NCBI GenBank assembly: GCA_913043025.1
Contig: CAJWLM010000005.1
Coordinates: 95,086 to 159,085, forward strand
Source: an uncultured Rhodospirillaceae bacterium
GTDB lineage: Bacteria > Pseudomonadota > Alphaproteobacteria > UBA8366
Direction: 5' to 3'
DNA: 64,000 bases
Numbering within the stretch: the first letter of the stretch is position 1; the number at the start of each line of letters is the position of its first letter. The notes beneath the pieces are model-generated. The model saw only the letters and a list, made by a program, of their open reading frames with translations, was not told where the DNA came from and did not search any database. Below are positions 1-9,864 of this stretch, in pieces. Both the position numbers and the translations under genes were made by a program.

Positions 1-1
1 C

Positions 2-325
2 AGAACCAAGAAGCTACGCGAAATTTGTCAATCTGCCGATATCTTAGTTGCCGCCGCAGGGCGCCCACAAATGATAGGATCCGACTGGATAAAGCCTGGA
101 GCCACAATAATTGACGTCGGCATAAATCGAGTGCCTAAAGAAGAGGGGCCCGGCAAGTTTAGGCTTGTTGGCGATGTTGATTTTTCCGCAGCTGCAGAGG
201 TAGCAGCCGCAATAACACCAGTGCCAGGCGGTGTAGGGCCAATGACGATAGCTTGCTTGCTGAAAAACACCGTGACAAGTACATGTAGGATTCATGGCGT
301 AGAAGAACCAATAATTGCGAGTTAG
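2..325 (+). CDS. folD: FolD, C-terminal part (5' truncated by window edge)
   Basis: C-terminal ~107 codons of the bifunctional methylenetetrahydrofolate dehydrogenase/methenyltetrahydrofolate cyclohydrolase, a cytosolic enzyme interconverting one-carbon folates for purine, thymidylate and formyl-Met synthesis. The reading frame is open from base 2. Seen: the NADP-domain strand [12 protein letters not shown], then [18 protein letters not shown] and the family hallmark [11 protein letters not shown]. The tail after the last helix is ordinary. The stop codon overlaps the end of the convergent MFS gene by 4 bases, so the two transcripts must read into each other. Only the C-terminal NADP-binding region is present, so the catalytic Lys cannot be checked. 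Confidence 0.95.
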   Translation, partial: RTKKLREICQSADILVAAAGRPQMIGSDWIKPGATIIDVGINRVPKEEGPGKFRLVGDVDFSAAAEVAAAITPVPGGVGPMTIACLLKNTVTSTCRIHGVEEPIIAS

Positions 326-1497
326 GTAGATCGCAAAAAGTAACCCCACGGCACCGACAAAGCTGCTCCCAGTCCCATAAAGCCGCCAGCAAGCCAAAAT
401 AGAGACCTGTAGGTCTCACTCTGTTCAAAAAAAATAGGCAGGCAAATCCCGGCTATGGCGGCAGCGCTTCCATTTATTAAAATCAATTGACGCATCAACA
501 AAGGGAGTACATTTAGGCAACCTACGTCTCTAGCGCGAGCTGCAATTAAAGCTGAGACACCAGGTTGAGCGCCGAAAATCATGCTAGAAATTGTTAGCAC
601 CACAGTATCGGTTTGGAAGCCTGGCGCAGAAATGCCCACCGCAAGAATTCCAAACATGAGGACCAAAGCCCAGGCAGTCCCAACCTGTCGAGCCAATATG
701 AAAGCGACAGTAGGCCCCAATAGTGAAAACACTCCAACTATACCCCAGTGATAGCCAGCTGCGTTTAAGCCTAGCCCTACCTCCCTAGCGATGAAATCAG
801 CCCAATATATTGTGTGCGGCACCAAACCAATGGCGAAACAAGCATGAGCGAGAAGCAGCATCCCCCAAGCTCGCGAGAACTGTGTCTTCGCATGATTGTT
901 GTCGAAAGAGCATTTAAAGTCTTCCAGACTACGCCATCCCCATATGGCCACAGCTGCAGAGCAAACACCAAGCCCTGTTATCCCAAGCCATGGGATTGAA
1001 TTTCCGTTTGATGCGACACGCGGGATTGTGAGTCCAGAAAGAAAAATTCCAAGCCCTACTCCTGCAAAAACCAGGGAAGTAGCCAGTGATCTAAATGCTT
1101 TTGGTGTCACTGCAGTAGTAATCGTAAGACCCAAAACCATAATCACGCCCAATGTCAAACCAAGAACACCTCGCCAAATAGCGAGCCACCAGAACCCAGC
1201 CTCGTATGAAGAAGCCGCTAATGCTGCGACCGAAATGAATAACATAGTTCGTAAGATAAGCGACACGTTCCAGCGCCGCCGCAGCTGTTCAGTAATAAAA
1301 ACACCAACGATAAAGCCGCATAGATTAGTAGCGCCAACGTACCAAGCCTCAAATTCGGTTAATTCGCCACGTTGAATTAACAGTGGCACCATAGTTGTGT
1401 ATGAAAAACGACCGAACCCCATAGCCAAACACATAGCAGCCGATACGCCGATTGCTATGCGCAGCCAACCTCGTTCAATCATCAGTGATGGGCTCAA
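322..1497 (-). CDS. YbfB/YjiJ-type MFS transporter
   Basis: 391-residue inner-membrane protein with about 12 hydrophobic segments. The N-terminal part has the [20 protein letters not shown] pattern typical of the YbfB/YjiJ branch of the major facilitator superfamily (MFS_4). Substrate unknown; members are annotated as putative exporters or sugar-type transporters. The length is normal for the family. The 5' end overlaps the end of the DUF3253 gene by 23 bases, suggesting cotranscription and translational coupling, and the 3' end overlaps folD by 4 bases on the other strand. The family call is firm; the transport role is inferred from fold only. Confidence 0.85.
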   Translation of the reverse strand: MSPSLMIERGWLRIAIGVSAAMCLAMGFGRFSYTTMVPLLIQRGELTEFEAWYVGATNLCGFIVGVFITEQLRRRWNVSLILRTMLFISVAALAASSYEAGFWWLAIWRGVLGLTLGVIMVLGLTITTAVTPKAFRSLATSLVFAGVGLGIFLSGLTIPRVASNGNSIPWLGITGLGVCSAAVAIWGWRSLEDFKCSFDNNHAKTQFSRAWGMLLLAHACFAIGLVPHTIYWADFIAREVGLGLNAAGYHWGIVGVFSLLGPTVAFILARQVGTAWALVLMFGILAVGISAPGFQTDTVVLTISSMIFGAQPGVSALIAARARDVGCLNVLPLLMRQLILINGSAAAIAGICLPIFFEQSETYRSLFWLAGGFMGLGAALSVPWGYFLRST

Positions 1498-1792
1498 CCA
1501 ACTGATAGTAAACCAAACCTTTTACGGTGTTTGGATCAACCGGCTTACCTCTTCGTACAATAACGATACGACCATTCCGAGCCAAAAATTTCGCTTGATT
1601 GCGAACTGCTGGTAAATAACGGCGCCACAGACCGGGAACATTGGCACGGCTTTTACGCTTTTCTGCAATATATTTTGCAACCTCAATCGGCTTCACGACA
1701 TTTTTTTGATCTCGTAAGCACAAAAAGTCCAGGATTGCTTGCGCAATCGGATCCAATTCTTGCGGAGGCAGTTCTACATCTTTGGAATTCAT
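1475..1792 (-). CDS. DUF3253 family small protein
   Basis: 105 residues, soluble and basic. It matches the DUF3253 pattern: a helical N-terminal half (DPIAQAILDFLCLRD), a central WRRYLPAVRNQAKFLARNG segment and the end motif RRGKPVDPNTVKGLVYY, which together look like a winged-helix fold. Function is not established; the fold and basic charge would suit nucleic-acid binding, but that is inference. It lies 29 bases downstream of the argG stop on the same strand and overlaps the following MFS gene, so it may be the tail of an argG transcript. Confidence 0.75.
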   Translation of the reverse strand: MNSKDVELPPQELDPIAQAILDFLCLRDQKNVVKPIEVAKYIAEKRKSRANVPGLWRRYLPAVRNQAKFLARNGRIVIVRRGKPVDPNTVKGLVYYQLVEPITDD

Positions 1793-1821
1793 AAGGCCAG
1801 CCTGTCAGTTTCAAAATAGCT

Positions 1822-3036
1822 TTAGATGCCGCCAATCTTTTTTGCAGCAAGACGCAACCTTAAAGCGTTCAGCTTGATAAAGCCCTCCGCATCTTTTTGA
1901 TTATAAACCTCATCTTCTTCAAATGTAACGTGAGCCTCACTATAAAGACTATTCCCACTCTCACGGCCCAATGTCGTGATGTTACCTTTGTACAGCTTGA
2001 GTCGCACAGAGCCGCAAACATTGCACTGAGAATCATCTATTGCGGCTTGCAGCATTTTTCGTTCAGGTGCAAACCATAACCCATTGTAAATTAATTCTGC
2101 GTACTTAGGCATCAGCTCGTCTTTGAGGTGAGCTGCGCCGCGATCTAAAGTTATTGATTCTATAGCTCTATGCGCGGCCAGCAATACAGTTCCTCCCGGG
2201 GTTTCATAGACACCTCGCGATTTCATCCCAACAAAACGATTCTCTACAATATCCAATCGCCCAATACCGTGTTCGCCCGCCATTTGGTTGAGCTTTGTCA
2301 ACAGAGCCGCCGGACTAAGTGTCTCGCCATCAACAGACACAGGGTCACCGTTTTCGAAGCTAATTTCTACCTCAACACCTTCACTGGGAGCCGATTCCGG
2401 ATTGACGGTCCGCGAGAAGACATATTCCGGAGCTGGCATCGCTGGATCCTCTAAGACTTTTCCCTCAGCAGAAATATGCAAAAGATTTGCATCAGTTGAG
2501 AATGGAGCTTCACCACGCTTATCCTGAGGAACCGGGATTTGGTTTCGTTCTGCATAGGCGATCAGCGCTTCCCGTGAGTTCAAATCCCATTCTCGCCACG
2601 GTGATATCACGCGAATGTCGGGAGCCAGACCATAATACCCAAGTTCAAACCGCACCTGATCATTACCCTTTCCGGTAGCTCCATGAGCAACTGCATCCGC
2701 GCCGGTTTGGCGGGCGATCTCAATTTGCCGTTTGGCTATTAATGGACGAGCTATTGACGTTCCAAGTAGATAAGTGCCCTCATATAGCGCATTCGCCCGG
2801 AACATGGGGAAAACATAATCACGCACAAATTCCTCACGAAGGTCCTCAATGAATATTTCCTGAACACCCAGCATTTTTGCTTTATCTCGGGCTGGCTCTA
2901 TCTCATCATCCTGCCCCAGATCAGCAGTAAATGTAACTACTTCGCAATCGTACTCATCCTGCAGCCATTTCAATATCACGGATGTATCAAGCCCTCCGGA
3001 ATAGGCCAGCACAACTTTTTTTACATTACTCAACAT
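1822..3036 (-). CDS. argG: Argininosuccinate synthase
   Basis: 404 residues, normal length for the enzyme. It joins citrulline and aspartate with ATP in the penultimate step of arginine synthesis (cytosol). The ATP pyrophosphatase loop SGGLDTS is at residues 13-19. Other conserved blocks are [19 protein letters not shown] and the [20 protein letters not shown] helix. The ATG at 3034-3036 places the nucleotide loop at its usual distance from the N terminus. Upstream lies a 272-base gap containing a candidate 32-codon ORF on the other strand. No arginine-operator-like sequence was recognised. Confidence 0.97.
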   Translation of the reverse strand: MLSNVKKVVLAYSGGLDTSVILKWLQDEYDCEVVTFTADLGQDDEIEPARDKAKMLGVQEIFIEDLREEFVRDYVFPMFRANALYEGTYLLGTSIARPLIAKRQIEIARQTGADAVAHGATGKGNDQVRFELGYYGLAPDIRVISPWREWDLNSREALIAYAERNQIPVPQDKRGEAPFSTDANLLHISAEGKVLEDPAMPAPEYVFSRTVNPESAPSEGVEVEISFENGDPVSVDGETLSPAALLTKLNQMAGEHGIGRLDIVENRFVGMKSRGVYETPGGTVLLAAHRAIESITLDRGAAHLKDELMPKYAELIYNGLWFAPERKMLQAAIDDSQCNVCGSVRLKLYKGNITTLGRESGNSLYSEAHVTFEEDEVYNQKDAEGFIKLNALRLRLAAKKIGGI

Positions 3037-3175
3037 GATCTCTCGCCAAAATTATAACTTTCCAATTGCGCGCGGAGTATAGGCATCACACACCAGCCCG
3101 CAAGCTACATTCCCATTCCAGTAGAAAACCCACAGGCTACTTGTTACTATTTTAATCATACCGGAGGATATCGAC

Positions 3176-3274
3176 ATGACAGACTCTAGTCAAAAGACTC
3201 GATTTTTCAAAATATCACTATCAAGCTTTGGTCAGTCATTAGTGCGGCTTGTGAAGAGAAAAATTTTAATTTGA
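3176..3274 (+). CDS. Candidate 32-aa basic small ORF
   Basis: Low-confidence small gene in the argG-rlmN gap. The ATG at 3176 is preceded by a near-consensus Shine-Dalgarno, CCGGAGG (3161-3167), at a spacing of 8, one of the better ribosome sites in the window. The product starts MTDSSQKTRFFKIS, is Lys/Arg-rich and amphipathic in its C-terminal half (QSLVRLVKRKILI), and has no recognised family. It is transcribed away from argG and towards the convergent rlmN end. It could be a small membrane-associated or leader-type peptide, or a chance ORF. The ribosome site is the only positive evidence. Confidence 0.35.
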   Translation: MTDSSQKTRFFKISLSSFGQSLVRLVKRKILI

Positions 3275-3308
3275 ACGCCTAAGGAAAAGATTGGAACCCA
3301 GATATTAT

Positions 3309-4439
3309 TCATTGATCTAATTTGGTTCGCTTTTGTCGTACACTTTCGCTTTTGAGTTGGCCGCAAGCAGCCAAGATGTCGCGCCCACGGGGTCGCCTTA
3401 TCACAGAAGTGATCCCAGCATCATTAATGATTTCATTAAAATCTCGGATGACATTTTCGGAAGAGCATTCGTAATTGGCACCAGGCCACGGATTGAAGGG
3501 TATCAAATTTACCTTAGACGGAATATTTCGCAAAAGTTGAGTAAGCTCACGGGCCTCTTCTAACGAGTCGTTGAAATTTTTAAGCATTACATACTCAAAT
3601 GTTATTCGGCGAGCATTTCGCCCGCCCGGATAATGTCGACACGCATCGAGCAGCTCTGCTATGGGCCATTTCTTGTTTATTGGGACTAAAATGTCCCGGA
3701 GTTCATCACGAACAGCATGCAGTGAAATCGCAAGCTGAACTCCAATTTCGCGACCCACTCTTTCGATCATTGGCACCACTCCAGACGTCGATAAAGTGAT
3801 TTTACGTTTGGAAATGCTGAGGCCTTCATTATCAATCGCAATGAGCAGTGCCTTTTTAACATTATCAAAATTATAAAGGGGCTCTCCCATACCCATCATA
3901 ACCAAATTGCTGACTTTCCTGTTGAAGTCAGGGGCTGGCCATTCGCCAAAATCATCTCGCGCCACCATTAATTGTCCTAAAATCTCAGATGGCCCAAGGT
4001 TCCGCACCATTCTTTGAGTACCAGTATGACAAAAGCTGCAATTCAGCGTACAGCCCACCTGGCTTGAAACACACAACGTGCCCCTCTCAGCTTCTGGTAT
4101 ATGGACACATTCTGCCTCTTGAGCATCATCAAATCGAAGTAGCCATTTTTGGGTTCCATCATCAGACTTTTGATGTTGACTGATTGCCGGCCGAGCAAGC
4201 GAAAAATGTTTGGCCAATTCAGATTGCAGGTCTTTCGATATATTTGTCATTTCACTGAAATCAGCGACACCGCGATTATATATCCAGCGAAAAATTTGCT
4301 GCGCGCGAAATGGCTTCACACCCAACGGCTCAATAACTCTAGCTAAATCAACCCGATCAAGCCCAATCAACGAGAGAAGCTCCCCATTTTCACGGGTCCG
4401 TGATTGTAAAGCCGAAAGGTTGCAAGCTAATTTGATCAT
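3309..4439 (-). CDS. rlmN: Dual-specificity 23S rRNA A2503 / tRNA A37 methyltransferase
   Basis: 376-residue radical-SAM enzyme that methylates C2 of A2503 in 23S rRNA and of A37 in certain tRNAs. The [4Fe-4S] ligands are C130-x3-C134-x2-C137 (CTLNCSFC). The two catalytic cysteines expected by alignment to E. coli C118 and C355 are present as C123 and C359 ([12 protein letters not shown]). The SAM-binding motif GMGEPLYN is intact. It is the last gene of a probable trmH-ialB-rlmN unit, starting 12 bases after the IalB-type gene. Length and all active-site residues are normal. Confidence 0.96.
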   Translation of the reverse strand: MIKLACNLSALQSRTRENGELLSLIGLDRVDLARVIEPLGVKPFRAQQIFRWIYNRGVADFSEMTNISKDLQSELAKHFSLARPAISQHQKSDDGTQKWLLRFDDAQEAECVHIPEAERGTLCVSSQVGCTLNCSFCHTGTQRMVRNLGPSEILGQLMVARDDFGEWPAPDFNRKVSNLVMMGMGEPLYNFDNVKKALLIAIDNEGLSISKRKITLSTSGVVPMIERVGREIGVQLAISLHAVRDELRDILVPINKKWPIAELLDACRHYPGGRNARRITFEYVMLKNFNDSLEEARELTQLLRNIPSKVNLIPFNPWPGANYECSSENVIRDFNEIINDAGITSVIRRPRGRDILAACGQLKSESVRQKRTKLDQ

Positions 4440-4451
4440 AATACAAGGACG

Positions 4452-5015
4452 CTATTTTATCCGACAAGCCTTACTAATTGCGTTGTGAGCAGCCGAAAAA
4501 CCGGTAAGTGAATAGATGTCTGTGGTCCTGGTTGACCGGGATGAAAGACCGTCTAATGTCATTGTTCTGCCCCTCCGCATTGCATTGACAAGCGCCTGAT
4601 CCTGTTCGGCAGTTTGTAACCATGCAACATCTTTTTCCGTAAAAAACAGAAATTTAGTCCCTCCTATCAATGCCCTTGGCTCGCTATCTTTTTTGTAAGT
4701 ATAACCCGCAAGGACACTTATTTGATTTTTAACCTTTAACCATGGTCGGTGGGTCACATACAGCGCGACATCACCGCGCTTTCGATATTTTCCTTTCTTT
4801 TTGATTGGCCTAGACCATATGTGACATGTTTTCTTATTTTTACTTTCAACGTAAGTTTCTGCGTTCCAATTGCAGATCAACCTACGGCCTACCTCCCGAC
4901 AATTTCCGAAACCACCTAGTTGGCTCACCTTGGATTCAGCATTAGCGTCGGCCAAACCGCCAGCATTTAAAACCATAACGAACAACAAAATAAGTTTTGT
5001 ATAAGGCCACATCAT
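4452..5015 (-). CDS. Invasion-associated locus B (IalB) family secreted protein
   Basis: 187 residues from the preferred ATG at 5013-5015, which has GGAGG six bases upstream; a longer reading to 5069 would overlap the preceding methylase gene and lacks a better site. Residues 1 to about 26 form a Sec signal peptide (hydrophobic LILLFVMVLNAGG, cut near ANA). The body matches the alphaproteobacterial IalB family: GDVALYVTHRP, a FTEKDVAW segment, ALVNAMRRGRTM and SSRSTRTTDIYSLTGFSAA near the end. A likely periplasmic protein; the name comes from Bartonella and does not imply invasion here. It is usually found next to rlmN, as in this window. Confidence 0.75.
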   Translation of the reverse strand: MMWPYTKLILLFVMVLNAGGLADANAESKVSQLGGFGNCREVGRRLICNWNAETYVESKNKKTCHIWSRPIKKKGKYRKRGDVALYVTHRPWLKVKNQISVLAGYTYKKDSEPRALIGGTKFLFFTEKDVAWLQTAEQDQALVNAMRRGRTMTLDGLSSRSTRTTDIYSLTGFSAAHNAISKACRIK

Positions 5016-5037
5016 CAGCAACCTCCATCCTCTGAAA

Positions 5038-5562
5038 CTAATGACGTACCACCCTACCACCATGCACATGTGGAGCTAATTCCTCAACCGGCCCTCCTAC
5101 CACTTCGGGTCGTGGCGCAAATCGACCGCGCGTAATCAACCGGTCATACATCAGAATTGCACCTGCAATGCCAACGTTCACGCAAAATTTTGTTGGTATT
5201 TTTACCACGTAATCGCATCGGGCATTTACTTCAGGAGACAGGCTCCCCTTTTCAGGCCCAAGAATATAAGCCGCACGCTCAGGGTGATTAAAACTTGGAA
5301 GATCTGCCGCCTCATCCATCAGTTCAACACCAACCAACTGACAATCGCGAGGCAAAACGAGTTTTGAAGCTTCTGGAAACTCGTAAAGAGGAAGATGCTT
5401 TACGGTACGTGATGTATCTGCTTTCTGAATCTCTTTAAGATCAACCGCAGGCGCAATGGCAAAGATAAAATCCGCCCCAAAAGCGTGTGCAGACCGAAAA
5501 AGGTTTCCTACATTCATCGGTTTAGAGATGTGTTCAACTCCTATACCAAAATAACCTCGCAT
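5038..5562 (-). CDS. TrmH/SpoU-family RNA 2'-O-methyltransferase
   Basis: 174 residues, a minimal SPOUT (trefoil-knot) methylase without the extra N-terminal substrate domain. Motif 1 is present as KPMNVGNLFRSAHAFGA, motif 2 as AYILGPEKGSLS, and the knot-forming motif 3 as FCVNVGIAGAILMYDRL, where the usual NVSVAxA is replaced by NVGIAGA. The likely substrate is a tRNA or rRNA ribose 2'-OH; which one cannot be told from sequence. It leads the trmH-ialB-rlmN unit with 22 bases before the next start. The fold call is firm, the target unknown. Confidence 0.85.
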   Translation of the reverse strand: MRGYFGIGVEHISKPMNVGNLFRSAHAFGADFIFAIAPAVDLKEIQKADTSRTVKHLPLYEFPEASKLVLPRDCQLVGVELMDEAADLPSFNHPERAAYILGPEKGSLSPEVNARCDYVVKIPTKFCVNVGIAGAILMYDRLITRGRFAPRPEVVGGPVEELAPHVHGGRVVRH

Positions 5563-5614
5563 CCTTGCCCTTCCACTTTAATTTTCACGAACGTCACGTA
5601 AAAATAACCATAAA

Positions 5615-6799
5615 TCAAGCAAATACGTTTGCCAGCCTGTCCATTGCGGTTGATAACTCACTACTATCACGGGCAAAACAAAGCCTCAGCCAGCCAGCTC
5701 CTTCCGGACCGAACGCTGTACCGGGCGCAAGCCCAACGCCCACATCAAGTACTAACTGCTTTGCGAATTTAAGCGAGTTCTCCATCCCTTCTAAAGCGAA
5801 AAAGGCATAAAATGCTGCCTCGGGTGCTCGATAGCGAACGCGGGGCCATTCAGACATTGCGGTGCCTACAATATCTCGACCTTCCCTACACAGGTCTACC
5901 ATATCATTAATTACATGCTCCCCATCATTTAAAGCAGTTATGCACGCTTTCTGAAGAAAAGCTGGTGTGCCACTAGTGTTGAATTCAATCAAATCTGAAA
6001 ATGGCTTGGCGAATGAAGGCGGGTGGGTCAGCCATCCCAACCGCCATCCAGTCATCGCCCAATTTTTTGAGAAGCTATTAACTACTAGCACCGAGTCTTC
6101 TGGTTCGATTACCTCGAGAAAAGATGGGGCCACAAGACGGTCATATACAATCCGACTATATACTTCATCAGCTATGATCCAAATATTACGCAGGCGGCAA
6201 AACTCTAGAATTTCTTTTTGTTCTCGAGTTGACATCATCCAGCCGGTAGGGTTTCCCGGAGAATTAATAAATATCGCTCGCGTATTTTCAGTGCACATAG
6301 CGAAAAGGTATTCTATGTCTAAGTGCCAGCTCTGTGTCTCACCGTCCTCGTATCGAAGTGGTAATTGACAGACCTCACCACCCATAATATTCGCTGCCGC
6401 CTCAGCGTTGGGCCAAACGGGACCAACCAAAATCACTCTATCACCAGGGTCAATTACAACCTGCATGGCTATCATAATTGCAGTCATACCAGAGGACGTA
6501 ACAGTAATTCTATCAGCACCAACCGGCAGCCCATATAAGCGTTGACTGTAATCAGCCAATGCTTCACGTAACTCGGGTAATCCGCGCTTATGGGTATAGA
6601 AGGTATAACCCTCTTCCATAGCAGTTGCAGCTGCATGACAGATAAAGGCAGGTGTTTTTACGTCGGACTCTCCGTACCAAAGGGGTATCACATCACGATT
6701 CCCCAGTGCCATTTCTGAAACCTGCATAATCTCTTGGGTTTTAAGTGCTCTAATTGCGGATCTAATGTTGGCCCGAGAATATCTCCTGTTTTTTGCCAC
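5615..6799 (-). CDS. Class I/II PLP-dependent aminotransferase (AspC-like)
   Basis: 394-residue fold-type I aminotransferase. Seen: substrate-domain YGESDVKTP (residues 42-50), NSPGNPTG (179-186), the PLP-phenol contacts DEVY (211-214), the Schiff-base lysine K245 in NSFSKNWAMTGWRLGW, and a C-terminal LRLCFA. Members of this branch act on aspartate, aromatic or branched amino acids; the substrate is not deducible. The start is GTG at 6797-6799, directly at the stop of the upstream acetoacetyl-CoA synthetase (overlapping TAGTG), so the two are translationally coupled. That pairing suggests amino-acid carbon feeding into or out of acetoacetate metabolism, but this is inference. Confidence 0.85.
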   Translation of the reverse strand: MAKNRRYSRANIRSAIRALKTQEIMQVSEMALGNRDVIPLWYGESDVKTPAFICHAAATAMEEGYTFYTHKRGLPELREALADYSQRLYGLPVGADRITVTSSGMTAIMIAMQVVIDPGDRVILVGPVWPNAEAAANIMGGEVCQLPLRYEDGETQSWHLDIEYLFAMCTENTRAIFINSPGNPTGWMMSTREQKEILEFCRLRNIWIIADEVYSRIVYDRLVAPSFLEVIEPEDSVLVVNSFSKNWAMTGWRLGWLTHPPSFAKPFSDLIEFNTSGTPAFLQKACITALNDGEHVINDMVDLCREGRDIVGTAMSEWPRVRYRAPEAAFYAFFALEGMENSLKFAKQLVLDVGVGLAPGTAFGPEGAGWLRLCFARDSSELSTAMDRLANVFA

Positions 6800-8751
6800 T
6801 ATGATTTCAATTCTATGATATTTTTGAAATTTTCCAGAGCTTCTGGGTTTGCAAGCGCCTCCTTGTTTTTCACGGGCAATCCATGAACCACGTTCCTCAC
6901 AGCTAGCTCAGTAATTTTTCCAGACCGTGTACGCGGAATATCGGCGACTGCGATAACTTTTGCGGGGATGTGGCGGGGTGAGCAATTTTTGCGGACACGC
7001 TTCCGAATTTTAGCCACTAAACTTTCGTCAAGCTCTTTACCTTTTGTCATCCTAACAAAGAGTATAATTCTCGTATCATTATCCCAATCTTGGCCAATAC
7101 AGATCGCTTCTTCGATATTTACGAAAGTTTCAACTTGGCGATAAATTTCCGCAGTTCCGATTCTCACACCTCCCGGATTGAGCGTCGCATCCGAGCGCCC
7201 ATAAATTATCATACCTCCATTTTTGGTTATCTCAACAAAATCACCATGACACCAAACGTTTGGGAAACGTTCAAAGTATGCCGCATAATAACGGCTTCCA
7301 TCTGGATCATTCCAAAACCCTATTGGAAGCGAGGGGAAAGATGCAGTGCAAACCAACTCACCTTTTCCACCGCGAACGGGTTTGCCATTGCTATCAAATA
7401 CATCTGTGGCCATCCCCAAAGCTAGTACTTGTATCTCTCCACGATAAACAGGGGCCGTTGGATTTCCACAAACAAAGCACCCGAGAATGTCGGTGCCTCC
7501 AGAAATTGATGACAGGCAAATATCTCTTTTAACATTTTGATAAATGTAGTCGAAGCCTTCAGGCGCCAATGGTGACCCAGTCGAGGCAAATGTACGAAGT
7601 GCCCGAAGATCATGACTTTGAGAAGGCTGAGCTCCACGTTTGGCCAAGGTGTCGATATATTTTGCTGAGGTGCCGAAGAACGTCATCTTTTCTTCTGATG
7701 CGAAATCAAAAAGTATGTCATCTTTGATTGCAAACGGTGAACCATCATAAAGAAGCAGTGTTGCTTCTGAAGCCAATGCGCTCACTAACCAATTCCACAT
7801 CATCCAACCGCAGGTAGTGAAGTAGAAAACGCGATCATTAGGCTTTATGTCACAATGTAGCTGATGTTCTTTGAGATGCTGCAGCAATGTACCTCCTGCA
7901 CTGTGCACGATACATTTTGGGACTCCAGTGGTCCCAGACGAGTACATGATGTAAAGGGGGTGATTGAAAGGCATAAGTTCAAAGCTTATCTGATCTTGGG
8001 TCCGGCCTGTATTGAACTCACTCCACAAAACTGAATTATTAATCGGTTTTATATCCGGCACCGAGTCTGAAAATGGAACCACTATAACCTGCTGCACACT
8101 TGGTAATTCAGCTAAAATATCTTCCACGCGCGGAAGGCTGACATGCCACTTTTGATCATAAATATATCCATCAGTAGCAAACAAAACCTTAGGCGCTACC
8201 TGTCCGAATCTATCCAGAACGCCCCTGGTCCCGAAGTCGGGAGAACATGAGGTCCAAATTGCTCCAAGGCTCGCTGTAGCCAACATGGCAACAACTGCTT
8301 CAGGACTGTTCGGCAAAAACCCGGCACAACGGTCTCCGGGCTGGACCCCCACCATTTTAAGCGCCGCTGCAATTCTTGAAACCTCTTCATATAATTCGCG
8401 CCAACTTAATCTTCTCTCTATTTGATCCTCTGCACGAAACACTAGAGCTTCTCCATCATCTCGACGGCGCAATAGATTTTCTGCAAAATTCAGTTTAGCA
8501 TCTGGAAAAAATTGTGCGCCGGGCATGCTGTTTCCGTCGACCACCACACGATCACCCCTTGTGTCAGCAATGACGCCACTAAACTGCCACACAGCAGCCC
8601 AAAACTCTTCTTGCCTAGAGACCGAGAACTGATGCAATGCTGAATAGCTGTTAAGAGATACTTCGTATTCTTCTTTTAACCAATTCCTGAATGCGGTCAT
8701 ATTTGCACTTTTAACACGGCTACTGTCGGGTCGCCAAAGTGGTTCTGCCAC
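6799..8751 (-). CDS. Acetoacetyl-CoA synthetase
   Basis: About 650-residue adenylate-forming enzyme converting acetoacetate, ATP and CoA to acetoacetyl-CoA (ketone-body or PHB-derived carbon). The N-terminal PLWRPDS, the [13 protein letters not shown] block, the AMP-forming motif [28 protein letters not shown] and the C-terminal catalytic-Lys region [15 protein letters not shown] identify the acetoacetate rather than the acetate branch. Start: an ATG at 8757 lies only 2 bases from AAGGAG (8760-8765), while GTG at 8751 lies 8 bases away, so GTG is preferred; the difference is two residues. First gene of a two-gene unit with the aminotransferase. Confidence 0.92.
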   Translation of the reverse strand: MAEPLWRPDSSRVKSANMTAFRNWLKEEYEVSLNSYSALHQFSVSRQEEFWAAVWQFSGVIADTRGDRVVVDGNSMPGAQFFPDAKLNFAENLLRRRDDGEALVFRAEDQIERRLSWRELYEEVSRIAAALKMVGVQPGDRCAGFLPNSPEAVVAMLATASLGAIWTSCSPDFGTRGVLDRFGQVAPKVLFATDGYIYDQKWHVSLPRVEDILAELPSVQQVIVVPFSDSVPDIKPINNSVLWSEFNTGRTQDQISFELMPFNHPLYIMYSSGTTGVPKCIVHSAGGTLLQHLKEHQLHCDIKPNDRVFYFTTCGWMMWNWLVSALASEATLLLYDGSPFAIKDDILFDFASEEKMTFFGTSAKYIDTLAKRGAQPSQSHDLRALRTFASTGSPLAPEGFDYIYQNVKRDICLSSISGGTDILGCFVCGNPTAPVYRGEIQVLALGMATDVFDSNGKPVRGGKGELVCTASFPSLPIGFWNDPDGSRYYAAYFERFPNVWCHGDFVEITKNGGMIIYGRSDATLNPGGVRIGTAEIYRQVETFVNIEEAICIGQDWDNDTRIILFVRMTKGKELDESLVAKIRKRVRKNCSPRHIPAKVIAVADIPRTRSGKITELAVRNVVHGLPVKNKEALANPEALENFKNIIELKS

Positions 8752-8925
8752 GCACATCGCTCCTTCTTAAACCTATCCCATTAAAATTCTTATCATGTCA
8801 CTAAGAGCTCACCAAGGACCCTCGGAGTAGATATCAAAGCCGAAAAAGCATATTCTAAGTTGCCGTGACTAAATCTTATTCTTCTGCCCCTCAAAGTTTG
8901 AGCAAGCCGAAAAAATAAACAGAAA

Positions 8926-9852
8926 ATGATAATTTTGCCAGTCAATCTAAGAAATCGTTGGGATCGTACGCCAGAGAATCTCCGCGGTGCAATGTGGATG
9001 CTGTTGATGGCGATTTTTTTTGTAGCTGCAGACAGCATAATCAAAATATTAAGCCGGCGCCTTGATCCTTTAGAAATAGTATTTTTTAGAAATGTTTTCA
9101 GCATTCTCTGGCTTATACCCGCAATTGCGAATGCTGGGGGGGTCAAAGCTTTTCGGACTAATAACCCGTGGCTTCAGCTGACACGAGCTACGCTCGGTGG
9201 CATTGCTATGATTTGTATCTTTTACAGTCTCAAATTATTGCCGCTCGCTGATGCCACAGCCGTCATGTTTTCAAGAGCAATTTGGATGATCCCATGCGCT
9301 GTTTTATTACTAGGTGAAACTATCCAGTGGCGTCGTTGGACTGCGACCATCGTGGGGTTTATTGGTGTAATATTGATGGTTCAGCCAACCGAACTTCTTA
9401 ATTTTGGTAGCGTCAAAACGGGAATGGTCTTCGCACTGACCAATGCATTTCTTGCTGCGATTATTTTCACCTTAATCAAGATTTTAAAAGGTAGAGGAGA
9501 ATCAAATCTCACAATATTATTGTGGCATGCCTCAGTTTCAGTTTTGATGACCTCTATTCCGACATGGTTTCTGTGGATTATGCCGACGCCATTTGAAATA
9601 TTATTACTGGTCGCACTGGGTCTGATTGTCACCATTGCTCACTCTTGTTTGATTCAAGCACTGGCAGTGGGCCAAGCAACTGCAGTTACACCATTTGAAT
9701 ATTCGCGGGTATTATTTGCAGGGTTAGTGGGTTTCATTTTTTTCTCAGAGGTGCCGACGATATGGACGTGCATTGGCACACTTCTCTTAATCGCTAGCGC
9801 TTTGTACATAGCAAAACGCGAGGCGTTAGCCGGTAATAACCAAGAAGGCTAA
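8926..9852 (+). CDS. EamA/DMT-family transporter
   Basis: 308-residue inner-membrane protein with ten predicted helices arranged as two EamA repeats: the first from about residue 23 (AMWMLLMAIFFVAADSIIK), the second from about 160 (GMVFALTNAFLAAIIFTLI). The FFRNVFSILW and TPFEYSRVLFAGLVGF segments are typical of the RarD/YdcZ-like drug/metabolite superfamily. Likely an exporter of amino acids or small metabolites; substrate unknown. A second possible start is the ATG at 8992, but it would cut into the first helix. Divergent from acetoacetyl-CoA synthetase across a 168-base spacer. Confidence 0.85.
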   Translation: MIILPVNLRNRWDRTPENLRGAMWMLLMAIFFVAADSIIKILSRRLDPLEIVFFRNVFSILWLIPAIANAGGVKAFRTNNPWLQLTRATLGGIAMICIFYSLKLLPLADATAVMFSRAIWMIPCAVLLLGETIQWRRWTATIVGFIGVILMVQPTELLNFGSVKTGMVFALTNAFLAAIIFTLIKILKGRGESNLTILLWHASVSVLMTSIPTWFLWIMPTPFEILLLVALGLIVTIAHSCLIQALAVGQATAVTPFEYSRVLFAGLVGFIFFSEVPTIWTCIGTLLLIASALYIAKREALAGNNQEG

Positions 9853-9864
9853 GAACCACTGAGC

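Noticed and set aside
5016..5069. Longer start for the IalB-type protein at 5069
   Set aside because: It overlaps the methylase gene and pushes the signal peptide inward, while GGAGG sits six bases before the ATG at 5013-5015.
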